Notes under the pieces: model-generated
Seen by the model: the letters and a program-made list of their open reading frames with translations, nothing else
Told to the model about the DNA's origin: nothing
Databases searched by the model: none
Translations under genes and position numbers: made by a program
Shown: positions 23,363 to 31,990 of the stretch, one piece after another
Layout of the letters: every line of letters starts with the position of its first letter
Numbering within the stretch: the first letter of the stretch is position 1
Source: Skeletonema tropicum
Lineage: Eukaryota; Bacillariophyta; Thalassiosirophyceae; Thalassiosirales; Thalassiosiraceae
Assembly: GCA_037178625.1 (NCBI GenBank)
Contig: CM074142.1
Span: 1,240,001 to 1,304,000, forward strand
Length of the DNA stretch: 64,000 nucleotides
Direction: 5' to 3'

Positions 23363-24175
23363 CTAGTATAGTCTCGTCAAGCGAAGCTCCAGCTCCAACT
23401 GTTGCTGCAACTCTGAATCATCCACAGAACAAGATGACGAAAATGACGATACTATCCTCACTCCAACACCAGAAACGCCCTTGCCACTCAAATTGGAATG
23501 CTTACAACCCCATCTCCAGATTTGAATATTGCTGTTGTTGTTGCGATTGTTAGTAGTATTTCGTTGCAGCGATGATAGAATGAACATGAGCCAATCTCGA
23601 ATCATCTTGTTCCTTGCTCTATCTTGTCCATATCGCTTGCATGCATCACGGTTGAGAATGTAGTCTATCCATGCAGCAGCAGCTTCGGTTGTTGCGTTGG
23701 ATTGAAAATGACATTCAACAGTTCCGGCCATTTTGCGGGTATCATCTGCTGCATAACACATGACGCTGGATTTGCCTTGATTGAGGAACAATTTCTTTGC
23801 TCTCTCCTCGGATTCTTGTGTTGAGTTCGTGTTTAGGAGGAGTAATTGTGAGTTATGCAGTTGATCCAACACATGAGTGACTATTTCAGTCTTGGAGCGA
23901 TAAGTGTTGTTATGGCTTTCTCTAAGTTCTGCAAGATAGTTTGTGCTCACACCCAATTGAATGGGCAAGTGGTGTTGGATGGTTTGAATGAGAGTAGTTG
24001 TATGGATGATGGTGTCGTGTAGTTGATGGGAGGTCAGGCTTAGTGAGAAGAGATCGGATGGTTGCAAGTAACAGATGGAGACTTGAATTCCAACTGTTTC
24101 TAGCAGAGAGATTATCAGGGATGATGATGATGATGATGAAATAGTAGAGGATGCAGCCGACGACGACGTTGCCAT
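23363..24175 (-). CDS. Unknown protein with F-box-like N-terminal motif
   Basis: A 270-residue intronless frame. After a Ser-rich start, LQPSDLFSLSLTSHQLHDTI (about residues 38-57) has the spacing of an F-box (LP..DL..LS..S..L), but the degenerate first half makes this weak. The middle has predicted helices and KSSVMCYAADDTRKMAGTVE. The block AAAAWIDYILNRDACKRYGQDR then MIRDWLMFILSSLQR looks structured. The C-terminus is Asn- and Ser-rich. No enzymatic motif is visible. It could be a substrate adaptor if the F-box is real; otherwise it is a lineage-specific protein of unknown role. Confidence 0.6.
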   Translation of the reverse strand: MATSSSAASSTISSSSSSSLIISLLETVGIQVSICYLQPSDLFSLSLTSHQLHDTIIHTTTLIQTIQHHLPIQLGVSTNYLAELRESHNNTYRSKTEIVTHVLDQLHNSQLLLLNTNSTQESEERAKKLFLNQGKSSVMCYAADDTRKMAGTVECHFQSNATTEAAAAWIDYILNRDACKRYGQDRARNKMIRDWLMFILSSLQRNTTNNRNNNSNIQIWRWGCKHSNLSGKGVSGVGVRIVSSFSSSCSVDDSELQQQLELELRLTRLY

Positions 24176-24705
24176 CGTTGAAATTCCTACTGTCGTACAC
24201 CGCTAATAAATTGCTAATTGACTAAGGAAAGGGTGCGCAAGTACTAAGTTTCCACCTTATTGAGACACCATTGGAAGAATCGGGCAGTTGGATCATCTTA
24301 TTCAGTGTACGCTGTTGTCTTTGACGGTTCCATTGCTTCGACGTCATGGAACCTACTTGTATCTATTATGATGTACTTTGTTGGCGCAGCCGTAATCATA
24401 ATAGCCCTTTTCTCAATAATCAAATAGCCCGGGGTTAACGTACCAAATTCCTACGCACGTACGATGGCCCTTTCTCACTCAAATCTCTCACCTTTCTCAC
24501 TTTTGTCAAATGCCCCGATGCAATTTTGTACCACCATCATTCCACATAATCCCGCATGCTAGCAGTACAAGTAGGAGTAATAATTATTAGTCCGCATAAC
24601 TACTTCAGTTGCTTGTTTTTTAGATAGCAGCTTGGTCTCGCTGAAGGAGGCTGAAGTAGTAAGGCTTTTGGTGCTGCTCGAATAATCAATATCAACAAAA
24701 CCATC
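24176..24705. other. Divergent intergenic region
   Basis: These 530 bp between two divergent genes should hold both promoters. I see only short AT-rich stretches, and no gene or notable repeat. Confidence 0.5.
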
Positions 24706-25723
24706 ATGAGAGTCCAGATCCACCTACGTGCCGAGAAACTAAAGAACATCGCAAAAGGCAAATGGCGAGGAAAGCGCTCCAATCCCTACTGCAAGGTAGT
24801 CACCAAATCCACCACCAACAGTGAAAATAATGACACTGTCGTCGGCGTAACGGAAGTGAGTCACGGCAACACCTCTCCACACTTTACTCGGAGTTTGATT
24901 CTGGAGCACGACGAAGAGGAGGCCTGGACTCATCTTAAAATTACGATTCGGGATTGTCGACGGAGTAATAAAAGGAATGCTGATGGTAGGAACAGTGAGG
25001 ATAGTCAGCGTTTTGTTCGTAGACCCTTCCTTGGTAGTCTGGGCGCAGTCATTGAATATTACAAACTTTCATCACGAGGATGGCTTCGATGATATCTGCA
25101 GCGATAGCGATCCGAAAATGGGAGAAGTCGAGGTAGAAATTGGCGGATTACTTCGATCCGAGGGGCAAGAGACACAGATTGAATTGAGTGAGGGTGGCAC
25201 ATTATTTGTGCACATTACAGAGAGTATACAAGGAAATGATATGGGGGTGATGGACTGTCATATTCGAGGATTGGATGTCAAGAACATTGAAAGTGGGCTG
25301 CTGGGTTTGGGTGCCGTAGATCCGTACTTTGTTGTGAGCAAGAAGGAAAATGATACACAGGCGGGTAGCACATGTTTTAACGACGTGTATCGATCGGAAC
25401 CTATTCATGATATTATCAATCCTTATTGGAAACCTTTCCAGATTGATATGGAACGACTATGCAACAATGATGAGAACAAACAGTTGAGAATCACATTATA
25501 TGATTTTGAAGAGAGGGGACAGGACAGGTGGTTGGGAGAGGTGCACACTAGTGTGGCGAAAATGATGCAAAGTGTTGCCAAGTGTGGAAATGCTGATAGA
25601 GAATCTGCATTGAGAGTGGAGGCAGTTTTGGAAGATGATAAGGTAGATTTACGTGCATTGTTGGTTATTTTGAAGGCTGATGTGAAGATGAAGTCTTTTT
25701 CAATTTATAGGGGCCAATTTTGA
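24706..25723 (+). CDS. Two-C2-domain copine-like protein (frame break or 52-bp intron)
   Basis: The N-terminal frame (24706-25092) starts with a C2 domain: RVQIHLRAEKLKN, NPYCKVV, SPHFTRSLILEHDEEEAWTHLKITIRD. The rest is in the next frame to 25723. It completes the first C2 (PKMGEVEVEIGGLL) and adds a second: CHIRGLDVKN, VDPYFVVSKK, NPYWKPFQIDMERLC, LRITLYDFEERGQDRWLGEV. Two explanations fit the frame change. One is an intron, GT at 24986 to AG at 25037 (52 bp, very short). The other is one extra base, for example in CCC at 25024-25026, like other breaks in this window. Tandem C2 domains mark calcium-dependent membrane binding. The copine vWA domain is absent, since the protein ends after about 338 residues. 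Confidence 0.7.
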
Positions 25724-27468
25724 CCAAACATTGTCAAGAAGGAGAGAAGGAAGGAAAAGCTCATAGAAAATACAGGAGCATACTATTTTATAGCACTCAT
25801 ATTAACCTAAATGCCCTTACTCACTTACTCACCTACCTACTAACTCTAGTCAATCATTTCTCTAACCTATTACCTAGGTCCTGTGCAATCCTTCTCTCTG
25901 CTAGAGAAAAACTCCGTCGACACTTCATCCAATGTCACGGGTGAATGAGGTCAAGGACTCACTTCGCCTGCGTATTCAGGTGGTAAGAACCCTGTGGTAA
26001 CGGTTGCATTCGCGATACGCCTTGCTACATTCGAAAGCGGTGTTACTACTTCGTATGTGACCTGATGACCTGATGAGTGCCCATCTTGCTCGACAGCTCC
26101 GTATCTCGACGCCTTCAAAAGCATTCGTGGCGAGAGCAACGTCAGTACGAGCCAATTTGCCCCATGTCAGTACGAGCCTAAATGTAATAATAACAGAATC
26201 AGACTTCGGACGAAGGCGGCTCACATAATGTATACCGCTCTATTAGGAGTAGTAGGTACATAGTTTTACATCGAGCATGCAACTAAAATAATCTACTTTA
26301 GAGACTTCGACTAGTCATTTAGATTCTGTAGATGACGAAATATGAGTGAATTATTCTTACAGTAGAAAGCTTTCGAAGCTGAAAGTCTCTCAGCGCATTC
26401 AAATGCTAACACGATGTATCGGCAACCGTCCTTCCTCGCAGCGCGAGACAGCTGACAAGTAGCTGAATTGCAGCATTGCCTGGCAGCTTTAACTTCGGTT
26501 TTGCATGATGTAAGTAGAAGTATTGTGTTGTAAATTAAGAGTTTCATAATCGAAATAAGTAATTGACTATCCGATGACAATGAGTTCCAGTCGAATCAGA
26601 CGAAGCGAAGATGTAGCCCAGAAGATTCCCTTTGTAGCACAGCGATGGAACAGTAATAGAGTCATCCTCCAAGTGATATCTTGAAAATAAAATGATGTGC
26701 ATACGATGATAGGATTGAACTCCAGCTGAACTTGCTGCGAACGGCCGCAAGAGAAGCGAGGTAGTTGATGAAAAGGTGTCAGTTGCTGGTTTCCTCAATC
26801 TCTCAAGAGAGAATCGAGTACTTATCCCCAACGCCGCGAAAAGGCCTCTGACATGTCGGGGGTGGGCCATTGATCCCCGAAGGGAAAAGGTTAGACTTCA
26901 GCGGTACCCCCAAGGTACGTGCCTGGGAACTATGCCCGGTCCTTGCCCGTGGCTCTGAACCGATGCCTGCCACCTCCAGACGCCGCCGTCTCTAGGAGTA
27001 CCAGCCCGACGCTGGATTGAGAGTTGGGCGAAAGAGCATGCCATACAGCCTGGTTACTGCTGAGATCACCATTCCTCCACAGATAGTGGATTTTATCCTC
27101 TCCCGAGTTACGAAGGTTTAGCGTCTTTCCGGACGGGAAGTTATGCTCTTCCGAGAGTTACGAAGTTTATGAAGTCATTCCGGACGAGGGTTGTTGGTTA
27201 TAGTGTTTGTTGCGAAGACGGAGATGGGTGGTAGGTCGAAGGTGCGAAGGTAAAGACGGAAGGCAGGTCGGGAGTTGTAAAAGTAGAGAGAAAATACAAC
27301 AAACAAAGGAGGGTTAGTGAAACTTTCTGAATGACGTCTTCCCACAACCAACATTTCCCCCAATAGAGCTGATCAGACTCCACCGGAGGGGGCGAACGAT
27401 AAAGCAAAGCAAAGCAAAGCACAGTTATAAACAAAGTGAAGAATGAAAGACCGAACATGTATTATGAA
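25724..27468. other. Long gene-free region
   Basis: In 1745 bp I find no supported gene; open frames are short and lack codon bias. Features seen are a tandem pair of diverged repeats of about 48 bp (27098-27195), a (AAAGC)4 microsatellite near 27402-27420, and a GC-rich stretch at about 26850-27010 that breaks the AT-rich background. No tRNA A- and B-box pair was recognised. Confidence 0.55.
27098..27195. repeat. Tandem pair of about 48-bp repeats
   Basis: Two diverged copies, about 27098-27146 and 27147-27195, share CTC, CCGAG, GTTACGAAG, TTTA, then TTCCGGACG in order. It is non-coding, in the middle of a gene desert. Confidence 0.7.
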
Positions 27469-27933
27469 TCAGAATGAAGGCACCAAACGCTCCGGCTCTC
27501 TCCTGGCTCTTGGAGCTGTCACACTCCAATAAGCCCCAAGGTCACTGCTAAGAGATGCTACCTCACGCCGCCTTGATACCCTCTTCTTCCTCGTGCGCCT
27601 CGCAATTGGTTCAGCTGGCTCTTCATGTCCAGCGTCATCACCAAATCGTACGCCAACCTCCTCTTCTACAGGCTGCGGCGCCACCTCCTCCACGTGAGGT
27701 AGCATTAGCATCCTCTCCTCTCTCTCTACTTGATTAGTAGATACGTCGACCGAAGGCTCCGTCTTGACAAAGAGTTTTGCAGTGCAGGTGGCACTGAAGA
27801 CTACTTTGCGGTTATTGTTACGACGGTGATCGGCCTTTCGAAGGATCGAAGGGTGGGCCGGTGCCGTGGAAGAGCGGCGCGCTGCTGCCTGACGACGGGA
27901 GCGTTGTTGAAGCTTTTTCAGGGAGAATACCAT
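27469..27933 (-). CDS. Small basic protein of unknown function
   Basis: The 154-residue frame begins MVFSLKKLQQRSRRQAAARR and is strongly basic at both ends, with an acidic middle (EEVGVRFGDDAGHEEP). It contains NRKVVFSAT, which fits the RVxF docking motif for protein phosphatase 1, and a second related VRFGD. The basic runs (RRTRKKRVSRRRE) could be nuclear localisation signals. No domain is recognised. No intron is needed. It might be a nuclear PP1-binding protein, but that is only motif-based, and the gene itself is not certain. Confidence 0.45.
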   Translation of the reverse strand: MVFSLKKLQQRSRRQAAARRSSTAPAHPSILRKADHRRNNNRKVVFSATCTAKLFVKTEPSVDVSTNQVEREERMLMLPHVEEVAPQPVEEEVGVRFGDDAGHEEPAEPIARRTRKKRVSRRREVASLSSDLGAYWSVTAPRARREPERLVPSF

Positions 27934-28192
27934 GGTAGTTGTTGTTGTGTAACGAAAACGATGATAACGAAGATAGTAGGCGATGGAGTTGTTGAAAGTA
28001 GCTGGATGCTAATTTTATGAGCCTGTTTGTGCTTGTTTTCAGTGTGAGCTGAAGTCAGTCATGTCAGGGCAAAAGCTGTTGAAAAAGGAGACAGAAATTG
28101 CAAGAAACGAGAGGTATCTCGCTAAATGTACCTGACTGTCCGGTTGTGTCCGTCTTTTTCCTCTTTTTACGTCCAACTTGCCTCCGAATTCG

Positions 28193-28223
<31 letters not shown>

Positions 28224-28351
28224 AAATAAGTGATTAGTTTATCATTCGGCATCTTCAGGGATACGAAAGGAATTAGTACGGTAATTTACGGGTTCGAACA
28301 TCAATCAATAACCACCACGCATGCTACACTAAAAAATAGTGCACGCACACA
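27934..28351. other. Divergent intergenic region with poly-T tract
   Basis: The 418 bp separate the small basic gene (minus) from VKOR (plus). The main feature is a T26 homopolymer at about 28193-28218, some 130 bp upstream of the VKOR ATG. It could be a nucleosome-excluding promoter tract or the A-tail of an old minus-strand retroposition. No gene is seen. Confidence 0.55.
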
Positions 28352-29380
28352 ATGGCCATCAACAACTCCGTCCTGGCTATCCTCGGCTTCATCCTCAGTG
28401 CCTACTCGGTGCATGTCGAGCACAAGGTGCTGCAAAACTTTGCACGATGACAACATAAATCCAGGTGAAGAGTTTCGGGCATTATGTGATATTGACGCTA
28501 TCGGTGCCAGCTGCAGGTGAGTCGATTTCTAAGAATACAACAAAATTAGTGATGGGTGGTGGAGTGTGAATGCGTATAGAATAATTCAAAAGAGCGATGA
28601 TGTCTGAATCAGCTACTCTGAATGCAGGTTTAGTCTCTTGTGTTGTATTCATTTCGAATATAGCGTGTGAAGACAATTTATTTCAACCTATACCAATATT
28701 TATTGGTGATGGGCCTGAGCTCTCTCTTGAAATTCATGATAATTGACACACATGCACATCTATACGCAACTAAAAGTTTGGCAGATTGTAAGCAATGATG
28801 TTCGAATCAGCTACACAGAATGCGAGGTTTAGTCTCCTCGTGCACATCACCCTGGGTGGGATTTATTTCTCTCCTTGTTGATGGGCGTGTGAAGATAGTA
28901 TTATTTCAATCCTCACACTATTGTGGGGATGTGAGCTTCCAGTAGTCGAGAAGAGGTGTTTGTGATTCCACTCTCAATAATTTGCCTTCTTACACACAAC
29001 ATTTCATTCCTTCTTGTGGTTTTCTTTACCCCATCAGCGCTGTGTTTCAACTACCTGAGGGCAAGATGCTATCCTTCTTTGGATTAGTACCCAAAGAAAG
29101 TGCGTTAGACATCCCCAATGGCGTTTTGGGCATGCTGTTCTATATCTACGTTTTCATTCGGTGTAATTATTTGAGGAAGTCAAAGATGATCCTACTTGAC
29201 AGAAGAGTTAACGCTGTAATCTGCTCGTTGGCGTTTGCATCGAGTCTTTTCCTTGCTCGAAAATTGTACATTATCAAAGAAATTTGCGTGGTGTGTTTAA
29301 CAACGCATGTAATCAATACAACGGTGTTCTGCAGGGCTGTTTTGGAAGTGACAAAGAAGGAAAAGGAAAAGGTAACTTGA
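28352..29380 (+). CDS. Vitamin K epoxide reductase family protein (VKOR), one frameshift
   Basis: Exon 1 (28352-28516) and exon 2 (29038-29380) flank a 521-bp GT-AG intron. Exon 1 needs one base removed from AAAA at 28434-28437. It then reads SAYSVHVEHKVLQTLHDDNINPGEEFRALCDIDAIGASC and ends in the right phase for exon 2 (CSAVFQLPEGK). Predicted length is 168 residues, matching animal VKORC1. Hallmarks are the first membrane helix (VLAILGFILSAY), the loop cysteine pair C-D-I-D-A-I-G-A-S-C with the following Ser, a middle helix, and the active-site CVVC in EICVVCLTTHVIN. The enzyme would reduce quinones such as phylloquinone or pass electrons from disulfide-forming partners. No plastid presequence is obvious, so it is probably in the ER. 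Confidence 0.85.
28595..28936 (+). repeat. Diverged duplicate segments inside the VKOR intron
   Basis: Copy 1 (about 28595-28720) and copy 2 (about 28793-28936) share GAATCAGCTAC, GAGGTTTAGTCTC or close variants, GTGTGAAGA, TTATTTCAA and a terminal TGTGAGCT-like end, in the same order. This duplication largely explains why the intron is five times longer than others in the window. Confidence 0.65.
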
Positions 29381-29445
29381 GGGAAAGATGAGATTTTGAT
29401 GTCACTGCATGATCATGTACAGAAAGAGTTACGTTCTATCTCTAT

Positions 29446-30168
29446 TTATTCATTGGCCCATTCCGACAGAAAACTAAAGGCGCCGCCGGCGGGATTATCA
29501 TTAGATCCGGTTGGTGTCGATGCTTCCGCAGAATTCTGATGTTTTGCACTAGGGACACAGATTGTCTGGCTTTTTTGTTCTTTCCCAAGCTCAACGTCTC
29601 TTTTCGTTCGAGCTGTACCAGCCATTGCCATTGTTGATCTCATAATGCTATTAGAAATACTATCAGCCATTATGCTGTCATTTTCATCACTATCGTCATC
29701 TGAATCAGTATCCACCTTTGTATTATTTTGTTGCGCCAGAAGCCGTTCTGCTCGCCGTTTTAGCTCGGCTTCTCTCCGTGCCATTTCATGGGCTTGAATC
29801 TTTGCGATGATTTCTTTACGTTTCTTGCTGAGCCTTTCTGTCCTTTCATTGACCGGAGGGAAGACCTGCTTGATATTTCGTGTTGTCGGTTGAAAATGGT
29901 GCTGCCAATATGCATGTCGAAACGATTGAGTTCGGGTCATGAGTTCGTTCGGAGGAAGTAGGATGTCTCTCGAGCATGGTTGCAGCTGTTCTTGCGATAA
30001 CGAAGGAAGATTATCTTCCATAACATTATACGAGCTCCGCCTTCGTTGTTGTTTGTTTGAGCTAATGATGTTACTATTTCCTTTGCATCCATCTCGTTTC
30101 AAGTACTGCATTCTTGAATGGTAAACAAGAGTTTCTTCATAGTCGTCGTCTTGCATTGTTTGATCCAT
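29446..30168 (-). CDS. Unknown coiled-coil protein
   Basis: The 240-residue intronless frame is not recognised. A helical, charged segment from NERTERLSKKRKEIIAKI through EMARREAELKRRAERLLAQQ (about residues 105-148) should form a short coiled coil. It is followed by an acidic Asp/Ser run (DTDSDDDSDENDS). The N-terminus includes QQRRRSSYNV, a possible RRxS phosphosite, and the C-terminus ends in GGAFSFLSEWANE, which could be a short docking motif. It lies convergent with VKOR, 65 bp apart. It may be a cytosolic or nuclear scaffold, but nothing more specific can be said. Confidence 0.6.
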   Translation of the reverse strand: MDQTMQDDDYEETLVYHSRMQYLKRDGCKGNSNIISSNKQQRRRSSYNVMEDNLPSLSQEQLQPCSRDILLPPNELMTRTQSFRHAYWQHHFQPTTRNIKQVFPPVNERTERLSKKRKEIIAKIQAHEMARREAELKRRAERLLAQQNNTKVDTDSDDDSDENDSIMADSISNSIMRSTMAMAGTARTKRDVELGKEQKSQTICVPSAKHQNSAEASTPTGSNDNPAGGAFSFLSEWANE

Positions 30169-30689
30169 GTTGGACAGACAAAGAATCGACTAGCTTTGCA
30201 GCAACTCTTTGCTTGATGGATCAGGGAATAGATAGACAAGATGAACGAATCACGACAGGAAACGAATAGAATTCCAGAATTCCAGAAGAGAATGAAGAAT
30301 GTTCTCTCCCGCCCGCTTGATGAAAAAATGTTCCAGCATTCTGGCGCCGGCGGAGGACTTGAATCGATTCGCTTTTGTTCTCTTCGAACAGAAGGCCTTG
30401 CGACAAAAAACGAGCCCAAATGTGCAAGAATGAGAATATACGCAGTAGACAGATAATGAAAATGCAATGCAGAAAGGCGCATGCACTCCAAGCTGACAGA
30501 TGGGTCGCAACAATGCATCTGATTTTGTTGCTGTAGCGTTTGCAATGATTTCATTTAAAGGTAGTGGCACGACCTACGCACACTCTAGAGAGGCTTGTGT
30601 TATTTATTTACGAGAAGAAAATAAGTAACTCATATTTCATGTATATAAATAATTGATTATTCGTCTCCGTGTGATGCATCAACTTGACC
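30169..30689. other. Intergenic region between two minus-strand genes
   Basis: These 521 bp hold the promoter of the coiled-coil gene and the 3' UTR of the TRIC-like gene. Overlapping short frames on both strands show no coding character. Confidence 0.5.
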
Positions 30690-31562
30690 TCATTGTTTCT
30701 TTGCCTTGTTTTTCTTATTCTTACTCGACTTTGGTGCAATATTCACCTTCTTGCTCTTCTTATTATTCAAAATACCACCCAATGCCGTAAATGGACTATA
30801 ACTTGGCCCTAAGCATTGAGGCATCCTTACAATAGCCATGACAAGCATGAAGATTCCCACGATAACTTTGGCAAACAGTACATCATCCTCACGTTCCTTC
30901 TCATCTGCACCCATGAGTGTCATGAATGAAATACCCATCGGTTTCACAACTCCTCTCACTGTTTGTCCAACATACCCATCCACATCATGTGCATAAAAGT
31001 GATAAAAGGTTGCACAAGCCAACGCCTGCTGAAACAACCAAGGCATCCCTTTTTCCAAATAGGCATCAAATCCATTCATGAAAAATCCACCCATATTTCC
31101 CAACACCACGGGAAAGAGGATCGGACCAAAGATCGGCATGGGGTACCACACGCTTGGTGAATCCTTAAATGCTGCGTATGCCGCATCCGAAAAGCCGGTG
31201 ACACCCCCCATTCGGAACACTTGACTAAAGACCGTGTGCAACGCCTCACCTACAAAGGTGTTGAAGAAGTGATAGCCAATATCCAAAGGGAGGTAATTCA
31301 CAATAACAAAGCCCAGGACACATGCTCCGAAGAAGATATCATTGGAGAACATTGCTGTAGGTCGTCCCATGAACATGTTGGTAAAGGCAGCACCAGAATA
31401 AGCGGTGAATGTTGATTTCAAGAAGGCGTGGAACCAATTCATGCTCTTTTTGGAATTGGGTCCTTTGCGCACGGTCATGGATCCCTGTATTGCCATGAAG
31501 AGGCAGAGGATCTCTGTGGCATAGGGGAAGTTTCCGGTTACGAGGGCGACTAGGTGGTTCAT
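30690..31562 (-). CDS. TRIC-like intracellular cation channel
   Basis: From MNHLVALVTGNFPYATEI the protein is 290 residues, the usual size of TRIC channels. An in-frame ATG at 31715 would add 51 residues that look like non-coding sequence, so I prefer 31562. There are about seven hydrophobic segments. WFHAFLKSTFTAYSGAAFTN and MFMGRPTAMFSND, then NYLPLDIGYHFF, match the TRIC pattern (small loop, Gly-rich helix, PxD after helix 4). GNMGGFFMNGFDAYLEKG matches the second Gly-rich pore helix. The C-terminus is a Lys-rich tail. TRIC channels carry K+ counter-current in ER membranes during calcium release. Identification rests on motif order from memory; a different multi-helix family cannot be excluded. 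Confidence 0.65.
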   Translation of the reverse strand: MNHLVALVTGNFPYATEILCLFMAIQGSMTVRKGPNSKKSMNWFHAFLKSTFTAYSGAAFTNMFMGRPTAMFSNDIFFGACVLGFVIVNYLPLDIGYHFFNTFVGEALHTVFSQVFRMGGVTGFSDAAYAAFKDSPSVWYPMPIFGPILFPVVLGNMGGFFMNGFDAYLEKGMPWLFQQALACATFYHFYAHDVDGYVGQTVRGVVKPMGISFMTLMGADEKEREDDVLFAKVIVGIFMLVMAIVRMPQCLGPSYSPFTALGGILNNKKSKKVNIAPKSSKNKKNKAKKQ

Positions 31563-31990
31563 TTTGTTGTAGTAGACGACGGTGTTGATGGTAAGTAGAT
31601 AGATTGTCGGTATGAAGCAGGCCCTTTGATGCCGGCATGAATGAAGGTAGGATGCCGATCGAGGCTTGGGCTTGTGCTTGTGGCAGCTTGTTTTTTGGCG
31701 TGTCAAAGATGTCAATCTCGAGTCGAGTCAACGAAGATCCAAGATATACGTGGTACCTATCGGGAGTCTCTCACAATAAGGTTCCAGCACACAACATTTT
31801 TTTTCAAAACACGTTTCTGATTGCTCAGCCCTCAGTGCGTCACTTTACAGTAGCTTTCCCCCAGCCATCCGAACCACTGAATCATCGGCGCTGCCAAAGA
31901 ACACACTGCTCGCATCCACGGTTGTCTCACTTTTAAAGTCAGTAGGCAATTTTCACAGCCAACAACATACCACGAAATAAACTTTTCATC

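Noticed and set aside
26776..26958. Possible gene or RNA in the GC-rich island
   Set aside because: The frame is short and without motifs; I could not find paired tRNA boxes or a convincing structured RNA.
31563..31715. 51-residue N-terminal extension of the TRIC-like protein
   Set aside because: It is rich in His, Cys and Lys without family resemblance; starting at 31562 gives the usual length and first helix.
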